Positions 24,701-32,157 of a stretch of DNA of 32,157 nt are shown one piece after another; positions within the stretch are counted from its first letter, which is position 1; each line of letters starts with the position of its first letter. The translations under genes and the position numbers were made by a program. Origin of the DNA: Spirochaetaceae bacterium (GTDB lineage Bacteria > Spirochaetota > Spirochaetia > DSM-27196 > SLAA01); NCBI GenBank assembly GCA_003552665.1, contig PUNW01000220.1, positions 1 through 32,157 of the forward strand, read 5' to 3'. The notes under the pieces are model-generated. The model had not been told where the DNA came from and made no database searches. It was given only the letters and a program-made list of their open reading frames with translations.

Positions 24701-25522
24701 GTGACCAGCAGTACTGCAGACTACGCGCAGGTAACCGAGACTCGACGAAGGATATGGTCAAGCGGCGACTTCAGCCACATAGACCGTCACAACGTCGTAA
24801 TAGCCGAAGCGCTGTGCGCAGCCGTCGACCCCGGTCCGGGCCGGCGCGTCCTCGACATCGCGTGCGGTGCGGGAACGGCCGCACTAGTTGCCGGACGCCG
24901 GTATTGCAAGGTAACCGGCATCGACTTCGTACCGGAGTTGATCGACCGCGCCCACAAGAGAGCGGGCGCTCAGGGAATAGAGGCGGAGTTCATGGTGGGT
25001 GACGCGCAGGAGTTGCCGTTTCCCGACAGCAGCTTTGACGTAGTCATGTCGGTATACGGCGTGCAGTTCGCCCCGGATCAGGAGAGAGCAGCTCGCGAGA
25101 TCCTGCGCGTCTGCAAACCCGGCGGGGTTATCGGCCTCGCCGGTCCCATCCCCGAAGGATGGAGCGGAGAGCTCTTCGCCGCTCACGGGAAGTACATGCC
25201 GCTTCCTCCCGGGCTACGCCCGCCGGCGCGTTGGGGAACCGAAGAAGGCGTGCACGCGCTCCTCGGCCAGGGGTGCTCGTCCATGCGCAACGAAAAGCGC
25301 ACGGCCCTGCAGTACTGGCTGTCGCCGGATCACGCGGTGGAGGTCTTCACCAACTGGTTCGGGCCGACCGTCAGTGCGCTTCAGAACCTGGAGCCTGTGC
25401 AACAACACAACCTCGTACGCGAGATCGAAGGCGTGTTCCGCAAATACAACCGGGCAACTGACGGCACAGCGGTCGTCGAAAACACCTACATGCAGACCGT
25501 GGCGCGTATGGACCCATCGTGA
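24701..25522 (+). CDS. Class I SAM-dependent methyltransferase (UbiE/Methyltransf_11-like)
   Basis: VLDIACGAGTAALVAG...VTGIDFVPELIDRA...GDAQELPFPDSSFDVVMSVYGVQFAPDQERAAREILRVCKPGG; GTG 24701 with AAGGAGGA. Confidence 0.93.
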   Translation: MTSSTADYAQVTETRRRIWSSGDFSHIDRHNVVIAEALCAAVDPGPGRRVLDIACGAGTAALVAGRRYCKVTGIDFVPELIDRAHKRAGAQGIEAEFMVGDAQELPFPDSSFDVVMSVYGVQFAPDQERAAREILRVCKPGGVIGLAGPIPEGWSGELFAAHGKYMPLPPGLRPPARWGTEEGVHALLGQGCSSMRNEKRTALQYWLSPDHAVEVFTNWFGPTVSALQNLEPVQQHNLVREIEGVFRKYNRATDGTAVVENTYMQTVARMDPS

Positions 25523-25580
25523 CGGGTTTAACGCTTATGCGGGGCCTGCAAGTCCCGTACGCTGTCATCACGATTATTAG

Positions 25581-25596
25581 ATGCCTCGTGAGGCAT
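25581..25596. promoter_or_regulatory. Inverted repeat ATGCCTC-GT-GAGGCAT, candidate operator upstream of the FAD oxidoreductase
   Basis: Perfect 7-bp arms, 24 nt before the GTG start. Confidence 0.45.
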
Positions 25597-25619
25597 TCGG
25601 ATGAACAGGAGGTGTTACT

Positions 25620-27074
25620 GTGGGGAATCATGCAACAACGCAGCGCGGGTCTGCCGTCGGCGCCGAAGCGTTAGAAACGCTCAGGGCGAACCTCGGGGGA
25701 GAGGTACTGCTCCCTGACGAACAGGGGTACGACGAGGCCCGCGCGATCTGGAACGGAATGCACGACAAACGTCCGGCCGTCACGGTTCGGCCCTCCGGGG
25801 TCGCCGACGTGATTACGGCGGTCACGTTCGCGCAGCAACATGGGCTCGCTTTGGCGATCAAGGGCGGCGGGCACAACGTCGCCGGCCAGGCGCTTTGCGA
25901 CGGAGGGCTGGTGCTCGACATGTCGAGCATGCGCTCGGTGCGGGTGGACGCGAAAGCCCGCACCGCCTACGTGGAAGGAGGCGCCCTTTGGGAAGACTTC
26001 GACCGCGAGACCGCCGTGTTTCGACTGGGCTCGACAGGCGGCATTGTCTCAACGACAGGTGTCGCCGGCGTAACACTCGGAGGCGGCATCGGATGGCTGA
26101 ATACGAAGTTCGGCGCGGCGTGCGACAATGTGCTTGCGTACGATCTCGTGCTCGCGGACGGCCGGTTCATCCGCGTCGACGCTCGCGAGCATACCGACCT
26201 GTTCTGGGCGCTCAAAGGAGGCGGCGGGAACTTCGGCGTCGTGACCGGGTTTCTCTTTCAGCTGCACGACCTGGATCCGCAGGTGCTCGCGGGTGCCCGC
26301 TTCTACCCCGTCGAAAGCTCCCGCGAGCTTTTGGGTTTCTACCGCGACTTCACCCGCTCGACCTCGCGAGACATCGTCGTCTACTCGGCAATCTGGGTCA
26401 ATCCGGCCGACGGGAGCCACGCATGCGCCATCGCATTATGTCATTCCGGCGAAAGCGCCGCGGCGGAACGAGAGACGGCACCGGTGCGCGGCTACGGCGA
26501 AGCCGAGCTCGACATCATCGCGCCGATGCCCTACACCGCATGGCAACAGGCGTTCAATCCGCTGGTACCGCCCGGGCGAAACTACTACTGGAAGTCGCTG
26601 TTGTTCACCGAGCTGACCGACGAGGTTCTGGACATTATCGCCGAGCACGGAACAAAGAAGCCGAACCCCGCGTCGTACGCCGTCATCGAGCAGTTCGGCG
26701 GCGCGTTCGGAGAGGTGGCCAAAACCGATACCGCGTTCTGGCATCGCGACATCAGGTACCAGCTGGTAATCGGCGGAGCCTGGGACGATCCTACCGAGCA
26801 GGAGGCGTGCATACAGTACGTTCGGCAGCTCCACGACGCGCTCGCCGCTCACGCGGCGCCGGCGCGTTACCTGAACTTCAACCTCATCGACGAAACCGAC
26901 GTCGCCGACCGCGTCCGAGCAGGATTCGGCGCGAACTACGATCGCCTCGTACAGGTCAAGACCACGTACGACCCCGAAAACTTCTTCCGAATCAATAACA
27001 ACATCGAGCCGTCGGGTGGTCGGCCAGGCCCCGCGGAGCTGAACGACGCACACCGCAGAGAGGAGGACGCGTAA
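25620..27074 (+). CDS. FAD-binding (PCMH) oxidoreductase with berberine-bridge-enzyme C terminus
   Basis: [27 protein letters not shown]...[24 protein letters not shown]...[31 protein letters not shown] before GTG. Confidence 0.95.
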   Translation: MGNHATTQRGSAVGAEALETLRANLGGEVLLPDEQGYDEARAIWNGMHDKRPAVTVRPSGVADVITAVTFAQQHGLALAIKGGGHNVAGQALCDGGLVLDMSSMRSVRVDAKARTAYVEGGALWEDFDRETAVFRLGSTGGIVSTTGVAGVTLGGGIGWLNTKFGAACDNVLAYDLVLADGRFIRVDAREHTDLFWALKGGGGNFGVVTGFLFQLHDLDPQVLAGARFYPVESSRELLGFYRDFTRSTSRDIVVYSAIWVNPADGSHACAIALCHSGESAAAERETAPVRGYGEAELDIIAPMPYTAWQQAFNPLVPPGRNYYWKSLLFTELTDEVLDIIAEHGTKKPNPASYAVIEQFGGAFGEVAKTDTAFWHRDIRYQLVIGGAWDDPTEQEACIQYVRQLHDALAAHAAPARYLNFNLIDETDVADRVRAGFGANYDRLVQVKTTYDPENFFRINNNIEPSGGRPGPAELNDAHRREEDA

Positions 27075-28675
27075 TGTACGACTACATCATCGTAGGCGCC
27101 GGTTCGGCCGGGTGCGTGCTTGCGGCGCGCCTGAGCGAAGACCCGAATGCCCGGATTGCGCTCGTCGAGGCGGGGGGTACGGACGATCTCGACGACATAC
27201 GCATACCGATGGGGCAAGGCACGCTTCGCAAGACGCACCTTGACTGGGACTACACGAGCGACCCCGAGTACGAGCTCGGTGAACGAACTGTCCACCTGCC
27301 GCGCGGCAAGGTCATAGGCGGGTCGAGCTCGATCAACGCCATGATCTACATCCGCGGAAACCGTGCCGACTACGACGAGTGGGCGGCCGCGGGCTGTCCC
27401 GGCTGGGGATACGACGACGTTCTCCCCTACTTCAAGCGCTCGGAGGACAACGAGCGCGGGGAGGACGCTTATCATGCCGCCGACGGCCCGCTGGCGGTTA
27501 GGGACACGCGCTGCCGGCACCCGCTCAGCGAGGTGTTTCTGGAAGCAACCGGGCAGGCCGGTATAGAGCCGAACGCCGACTTCAACGGGGCACGGCAGGC
27601 CGGTTCCGGGCTATACCAGCTCACCCAGAAAGACGGCCTGCGCTGCAGCGCCTCAACGGCGTTCCTTCATCCGGCGGCCGGCCGCCCGAACCTTACGGTC
27701 ATCAGCGGCGCGCTGACGACCGCCGTTCTCTTCGAAGGCGCGCGAGCGGCCGGTGTAGCGGTGACGCGCGCCGATAAGCACGAAGAGCTCCGTGCCGAGC
27801 GTGAAGTCATCCTTTCGGCCGGAGCGTATAACACGGCGCAACTGCTTCTGCTTTCGGGAATAGGACCCGCCGAGGAGTTACGGTCGCAGTCGATCGACCC
27901 GCTCGTCGACCTGCCGGTCGGCTACAATCTCCAGGACCATCCCGGGACCTTCATCAGTTACTTCACTCATGAAGCAAGCGTCACCTCGGCAACCGACCCG
28001 GCTAACCTTCCGTTTAGCCGGAAGCTCCTGTGGACCGAGGGACGCGGACCGCTGACCTGCACCGCCGAAGCGGGAGCGTTCGTGCACAGCGGCCGGAGCC
28101 GCGGCGTGCCGGACGTTCAGTTCCACGCAATGCCGATCATGCTGCATGAAGAGAACCTGGGAATTCCCTTCGACCACGCGCTTTCGTTCGGGCCGTGTGT
28201 GCTCAAACCCGAGAGCCGCGGCCGGGTCAAGCTTCGTTCGACAATGCCTACCGCAAAACCGCGAGTCATCAACAACTATCTTGCCACCGAGTCGGACCGG
28301 CGCTGCATGATCGAAGGAGTGCGCATAGCGCGGGAGTTTGGCGCCCAGCCTGCGATGCGCCGATCGGTCCGTGGCCCGCACCGCGTACCTGACTCAGATC
28401 GCGACACCGATCTTCTCGAGTTCGCCCGGCGAACTACCCAGACGCTCTATCATCCGGTGGGAACCTGCGCGATCGGCAGTGTAGTCGACAACGAGCTTCG
28501 CGTGTTCGGCGTCGATGGGCTGCGAGTGGTGGACGCTTCGGTCATGCCGACCATCCCCCGCGGGAACACGAACGCACCGACGATCATGATCGCCGAGCGC
28601 GCGTCGGATCTCATCCGAAGGCGGATACCCCTGTTCGGCGCCGAAGAGTCGCGGCGGCGCGTCGCCGTTACATAA
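27074..28675 (+). CDS. GMC family oxidoreductase (choline dehydrogenase-like)
   Basis: [34 protein letters not shown]...[21 protein letters not shown]...[10 protein letters not shown]; 1-nt TAATG overlap with the preceding gene. Confidence 0.96.
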   Translation: MYDYIIVGAGSAGCVLAARLSEDPNARIALVEAGGTDDLDDIRIPMGQGTLRKTHLDWDYTSDPEYELGERTVHLPRGKVIGGSSSINAMIYIRGNRADYDEWAAAGCPGWGYDDVLPYFKRSEDNERGEDAYHAADGPLAVRDTRCRHPLSEVFLEATGQAGIEPNADFNGARQAGSGLYQLTQKDGLRCSASTAFLHPAAGRPNLTVISGALTTAVLFEGARAAGVAVTRADKHEELRAEREVILSAGAYNTAQLLLLSGIGPAEELRSQSIDPLVDLPVGYNLQDHPGTFISYFTHEASVTSATDPANLPFSRKLLWTEGRGPLTCTAEAGAFVHSGRSRGVPDVQFHAMPIMLHEENLGIPFDHALSFGPCVLKPESRGRVKLRSTMPTAKPRVINNYLATESDRRCMIEGVRIAREFGAQPAMRRSVRGPHRVPDSDRDTDLLEFARRTTQTLYHPVGTCAIGSVVDNELRVFGVDGLRVVDASVMPTIPRGNTNAPTIMIAERASDLIRRRIPLFGAEESRRRVAVT

Positions 28676-28694
28676 TGGAGGGGTTCCCCCGTCC

Positions 28695-28731
28695 GAGACG
28701 GCGCCGTATCACTCGCTTACGGCGGCGTCTC
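28695..28731. terminator. Long hairpin between convergent genes, possible bidirectional terminator
   Basis: GAGACGGCGCCGTA-TCACTCGCT-TACGGCGGCGTCTC: 14-bp arms with one mismatch; overlaps the 3' end of the minus-strand gene. Confidence 0.6.
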
Positions 28732-29751
28732 GAAGCGGGTAGTCTGAAATCTACGGCGGTAGGCCCCCGGGGCAACTCGGGTGACCCGTCGAAAAACTCG
28801 CCGGAAGTACGCCACGTTTTCGTAACCCACGTCGTAACTGATCTGCTCAACCGGAGCAGTCGTTCGCTCCAGCCGGCGCTTTGCCGCTTCGATTCTGAGT
28901 CTCTGCACGTAACCGATCGGTGTGAACCCCGTCGCGGCCTTGAAACGGCGCTCGAGGCTGCGCTTCGGAATCCCCCCGCGTTTCACCATCTCATCCACGG
29001 GATAGATCACCTGGAAATGCTCGTGCAGCCAGTGCTGAAGGTTCAGGACCAGAGCGTCGCCGTGATCGGTTATCGGAGAGAAGGTGACATACGGGGCCTG
29101 TCCCCCGGAATGCCATTGCAGCATCAGAAGCTTCGCCATGCCTTGAGCCGCGGTCGATCCCACGTGCCGGGCGATCAAGTGCAGCACGAGATCGTGCCAG
29201 GACATCGTGCCCCCGCTCATGACAAACTCCTCGCGGTCTCCCCCGGTGATGAGCACTTCATCGGTGCGCAGGCGCACGCCGGGGAAATTGCGCCGGAACG
29301 TCGGGGCGAACGCCCAGTGCAACGTGGCGTCGCGGCCGTCCAGCAATCCGGTCTCCGCGAGCAGCAGCACTCCGGTGCATGCGGAACAGAGCATGGCGCC
29401 CGCGTTGTGCATCCTCCGCAGCCAGTCCACCAGTCCGGGGTAGCGGCCGGTAACCCAGTCGGCACCGTGCGCCATCATGAGCGCCACGATGACGATGTCG
29501 GTCCGATCGATATCTGCGTAGGAGCGGTTCGCACCCACCGGCAGGCCGCTTGCGCCGTTCATGGGCTCGGTGCCGGGCCCGACAATATCGACGAGAAAGG
29601 GTTGTTCCGGAACGCCGGGCTCAAAAACTGCCAGCAATCCGAATGAGGTCAGCGCTTCAAACAGACCGCTCAGAGGAGCGACCTGAGCATCGGGGGTCGC
29701 TACCAGGCTGACATGGAGCTGAGGGTGGGGCGTAGGTGTCGTCGAGCTCAT
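28717..29751 (-). CDS. GlxA-like transcriptional regulator (DJ-1/PfpI domain + AraC HTH)
   Basis: DIVIVALMMAHG...NAGAMLCSACTGVLLLAETGLLDGRDATLHWAF... and C-terminal RSLERRFKAATGFTPIGYVQRLRIEAAKRRLERTTAPVEQISYDVGYENVAYFRRVFRRVTRVAPGAYRR. Confidence 0.94.
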   Translation of the reverse strand: MSSTTPTPHPQLHVSLVATPDAQVAPLSGLFEALTSFGLLAVFEPGVPEQPFLVDIVGPGTEPMNGASGLPVGANRSYADIDRTDIVIVALMMAHGADWVTGRYPGLVDWLRRMHNAGAMLCSACTGVLLLAETGLLDGRDATLHWAFAPTFRRNFPGVRLRTDEVLITGGDREEFVMSGGTMSWHDLVLHLIARHVGSTAAQGMAKLLMLQWHSGGQAPYVTFSPITDHGDALVLNLQHWLHEHFQVIYPVDEMVKRGGIPKRSLERRFKAATGFTPIGYVQRLRIEAAKRRLERTTAPVEQISYDVGYENVAYFRRVFRRVTRVAPGAYRRRFQTTRFETPP

Positions 29752-30019
29752 ACGCAGTTCTCCCGCTACGGCTCTCTCGGGCTCGCCGGCCTTGACAGTC
29801 TGATGACGACACCTGCCGGCGCCTCACCGGTCCGACTCGTGCCGCCATCACGCCCGACCCGAAACGCGCGTTTTCGGCAAATTTCTCATCGAGCGGCAAC
29901 TCCGATTGGAGCATACATGACTTCTTTCGTCAAGATTCCTGGCGAGCGGGCGATGTCCTGGGCGAGGCTTTCCTGTGACGCCTCGTCAAAGCCAAAGCTG
30001 TACGTAGCCGTCGTGGTCC

Positions 30020-30049
30020 TTGTAACCCAGGCCAATATGACTATATAAT
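30020..30049 (+). promoter_or_regulatory. Promoter TTGTAA-N18-TATAAT for the Phd-like antitoxin
   Basis: TATAAT at 30044-30049; ATG at 30056. Confidence 0.6.
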
Positions 30050-30055
30050 GACCAT

Positions 30056-30295
30056 ATGAAGACCATCGGCGTTGCCGAGCTAAAAGCCCATCTCAGCCGT
30101 GAACTGCGCCGTGTCGCCGCAGGGGAGTCGCTCATCGTTACCGACCACTCCCGGCCGATCGCAGTACTAGCGCCCCTTCCGTCTCCGCTGCCTCTGGTGA
30201 GTTCCGCCACAGGACCTCCGGAGCTTCCGGCGGTACCCCCGCTTATATCGTCTGACCCGGTTGACTACCTTCGGGCGGAACGAGGAGATCGGTGA
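30056..30295 (+). CDS. Phd/YefM-like antitoxin
   Basis: MKTIGVAELKAHLSRELRRVAAGESLIVTDHSRPIAVLAPL. Confidence 0.92.
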   Translation: MKTIGVAELKAHLSRELRRVAAGESLIVTDHSRPIAVLAPLPSPLPLVSSATGPPELPAVPPLISSDPVDYLRAERGDR

Positions 30296-30729
30296 CCGCA
30301 TATCTGGACTCCTCGGTAGCATTACGGTATATCCTGGCCGGCGAAACCACCATTCGGCGCGTACTGGAATACCCGCGAGTGATTTCGAGCGAGCTGATGC
30401 AGGTCGAGTGCAGGCGGGTTATTCAGCGAGCGAGAATGCAACAGGAACTCTCGGACGACGGTGTTGTGGAAGCGTACCGTCGTCTTGACAGCGTGCTGCG
30501 TGGTATCGATTTGGTTGAGCTCTCCCGGGAGGTGAAGCTCCGCGCCGCAGAGAGCTTCCCGGTGGTGGTGGGCACACTGGATGCGCTCCATCTTGCCACT
30601 GCCCTATTATGGGCCCGAGATGCCGCCGTGGAGGCCGGTGACACCGAGGCGGTCCACATATTCTCTCACGACGCTGCCCTCAATACCTGCGCGCGCACCA
30701 TCGGGCTGGGTGTGCGCCTGGGTAGCTGA
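30292..30729 (+). CDS. PIN-domain toxin (VapC-like)
   Basis: MTAYLDSSVALRYIL...SSELMQVECRRV...VVVGTLDALHLATALLW...FSHDAAL; GTGA overlap with the antitoxin. Confidence 0.92.
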   Translation: MTAYLDSSVALRYILAGETTIRRVLEYPRVISSELMQVECRRVIQRARMQQELSDDGVVEAYRRLDSVLRGIDLVELSREVKLRAAESFPVVVGTLDALHLATALLWARDAAVEAGDTEAVHIFSHDAALNTCARTIGLGVRLGS

Positions 30730-30819
30730 CAGCCTTTCGAGATCCAAAAACGACGCCCGCGGGGCTGCCAAAGCCGAGCTGACGAGCCCGAGCTCACGCA
30801 CGCCGGCCCCCCAAAAGGC

Positions 30820-30848
30820 TTGCACTCAGCGAGTACCACCGGTACATT
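30820..30848 (+). promoter_or_regulatory. Promoter-like TTGCAC-N17-TACATT with GTACC-ACC-GGTAC inverted repeat, upstream of the VapB-like gene
   Basis: Direct reading; ATG at 30855. Confidence 0.5.
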
Positions 30849-30854
30849 ATACAT

Positions 30855-31064
30855 ATGAAACGCACAAATCTTGTGCTTGATGAGCAAGTGCTCGATCGCG
30901 CCAAAGCCGTTTCCGGACTGCGGACCTACTCGGAAGTTGTGAACGTCGCGCTGCGTGAGTATGTCCGTTTGAAGACCTACGCAGAGATCGACCAGTTCGC
31001 CTCGAGCGGGGCCTGGGAGGGCAATCTGGCGGTCATGCGTGAGGACCATGCGGACACTCGTTGA
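30855..31064 (+). CDS. VapB-family antitoxin
   Basis: MKRTNLVLDEQVLDRAKAVSGLRTYSEVVNVALREYVRLK. Confidence 0.9.
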   Translation: MKRTNLVLDEQVLDRAKAVSGLRTYSEVVNVALREYVRLKTYAEIDQFASSGAWEGNLAVMREDHADTR

Positions 31065-31458
31065 CACCTCTGTCTGGATCCGCCACTTTTCCGCGAGCGA
31101 CTCGCTCGATCTTCGCACACTCTGTCCGGTAGAAAGGCGGTTTATCTGTCTGCCGATCTATCAGGAGATCCTGCAAGGACTCCCCGATGAAGGCGCCTTC
31201 CGTCGAATGCGTGAAGCGCTCGATGCCGCCAACATCGTCGATGACCCGCTGCCGCGCGAACGCTATCTGGAAGCGGCTCAGCTCTATCGCGCAGCGCGCC
31301 GACACGGGCTGACGGTACGGTCCTCGGTGGACTGCCTGATCGCCGCCTGCGCGATTCATCACGATCTGGTGGTTCTGCACAGCGACCGCGACTTTGCCGC
31401 TCTTGCAAGGGTCTCGATGCTGAAGGAGGAGGGTGCGACTGGAAAGCCGGCGGGTTAG
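31048..31458 (+). CDS. PIN-domain toxin (VapC-like)
   Basis: MRTLVDTSVWIRHF...CLPIYQEILQGL...RSSVDCLIAACAIHHDLVVLHSDRDFAAL; start 31048 overlaps the antitoxin end by 17 bp. Confidence 0.92.
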   Translation: MRTLVDTSVWIRHFSASDSLDLRTLCPVERRFICLPIYQEILQGLPDEGAFRRMREALDAANIVDDPLPRERYLEAAQLYRAARRHGLTVRSSVDCLIAACAIHHDLVVLHSDRDFAALARVSMLKEEGATGKPAG

Positions 31459-31491
31459 CCGGTGGTTTAGGCCTTCCTGAAGCCGGCCTAT

Positions 31492-32148
31492 CTACGTTTC
31501 ATGTTCGCCGGGAGGCATCTCAGGCAGGGGCGAAGTAAGGTCCGCAAGGTGGCAGGTGTCGTTGACGGATTGCAGCGTGAAGGAACGCTTCTCGATCTCG
31601 ACGACGTTGACGGCACACGGGTCCTGCCCGATGTGCCAAAAATGGCGTAATCCAACCGCAAGGGCACCCAGAAGCACGAGCCGGTTGACGACGGTGTGCG
31701 CCACCGCGACAACCACGTCCTCGGGATGTCGGGAGGCGATACTCAGGACCGCGTCCAGACAGCGCCGCTGTACAGCCCGAAGCGGCTCGCCGCCGGGGGG
31801 ACACGCCCATCGCGACCCTGATTGCCACCGGCGCATCTGCCGAGGATAGCGCCGCCGGGCTTCGTCGGGTGTGAGGCCTTGCCAGCTGCCGTAGTCGATA
31901 TCCGAAAGCATGCGGTCAACCTGAACGGCCGCCTTGCACCGTGCGCCGATTGTCTCTGCGGTTACCCTCGCGCGGGACAGCGGACTGCAGTACACCGCCG
32001 CGGGTGCCCATTGGCGGGCTATACGCTCGGCCGTGAGCTGCGCCTGCCGGACTCCGACCTCATCGAGCGGAACATCCTCCTGCCCACGGAAGCGTTCATT
32101 CACATTCCAGGCGGTCTGCCCGTGGCGAACCAAGATTACCGTCGTCAT
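31492..32148 (-). CDS. Histidine phosphatase family protein (phosphoglycerate mutase/cobalamin phosphatase-like)
   Basis: VILVRHGQTAWNVNERFRGQEDVPLDEVG...YCSPLSRARVTAETI...VAVAHTVVNRLVLL. Confidence 0.95.
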   Translation of the reverse strand: MTTVILVRHGQTAWNVNERFRGQEDVPLDEVGVRQAQLTAERIARQWAPAAVYCSPLSRARVTAETIGARCKAAVQVDRMLSDIDYGSWQGLTPDEARRRYPRQMRRWQSGSRWACPPGGEPLRAVQRRCLDAVLSIASRHPEDVVVAVAHTVVNRLVLLGALAVGLRHFWHIGQDPCAVNVVEIEKRSFTLQSVNDTCHLADLTSPLPEMPPGEHET

Positions 32149-32157
32149 GCGCCCCCC

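Noticed and set aside
25895-26998. 367-aa Arg-rich ORF on +
   Set aside because: Frame shadow inside the well-supported FAD oxidoreductase; low-complexity RRR composition typical of out-of-frame GC-rich DNA.
26436-27520. Long minus ORFs (26436-27053, 26936-27520) opposite the oxidoreductases
   Set aside because: Antisense shadows of conserved FAD/GMC coding sequence.
28675-29646. 323-aa + ORF opposite the GlxA-like gene
   Set aside because: Antisense shadow; the minus product has full DJ-1/PfpI and AraC motifs.

Overview
32 kb bacterial accessory-type region, moderately GC-rich, with no rRNA, tRNA or CRISPR array visible. Left to right: (1) a truncated ISAs1-like transposase at the left edge (-). 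(2) A sugar-acid/carboxylate cassette (+): GntR/UTRA regulator, PfkB kinase, DHDPS/NAL-fold aldolase, tripartite tricarboxylate transporter TctC-TctB-TctA, and a YeiH/UPF0324 anion exporter. (3) A tightly coupled minus-strand operon DUF6361-like protein > PLD-family protein > 1.1 kaa DEFQ-box helicase, followed by an HsdS C-terminal remnant; this is the best candidate for an under-described defence system. (4) A divergent TPP riboswitch-tenA unit, then an M20 peptidase preceded by a possible degenerate T-box leader. (5) A decay zone: broken Rpn-like nuclease, two long TPR-like proteins (one with a His-rich N terminus), inverted AAA/DUF4143 ATPase fragments, and a deleted PIN gene. (6) An oxidative catabolic cassette (AraC regulator, methyltransferase, BBE-type FAD oxidoreductase, GMC oxidoreductase, GlxA-like regulator) flanked by three VapBC/Phd-PIN type toxin-antitoxin modules. 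(7) A histidine phosphatase. A recurring signal is that the GntR gene and all three antitoxin genes have sigma70-like promoters whose -10 ends 6-8 nt before the ATG, with no Shine-Dalgarno, which suggests leaderless transcripts. All family calls come from reading the sequence and from motif memory; no database search was run.
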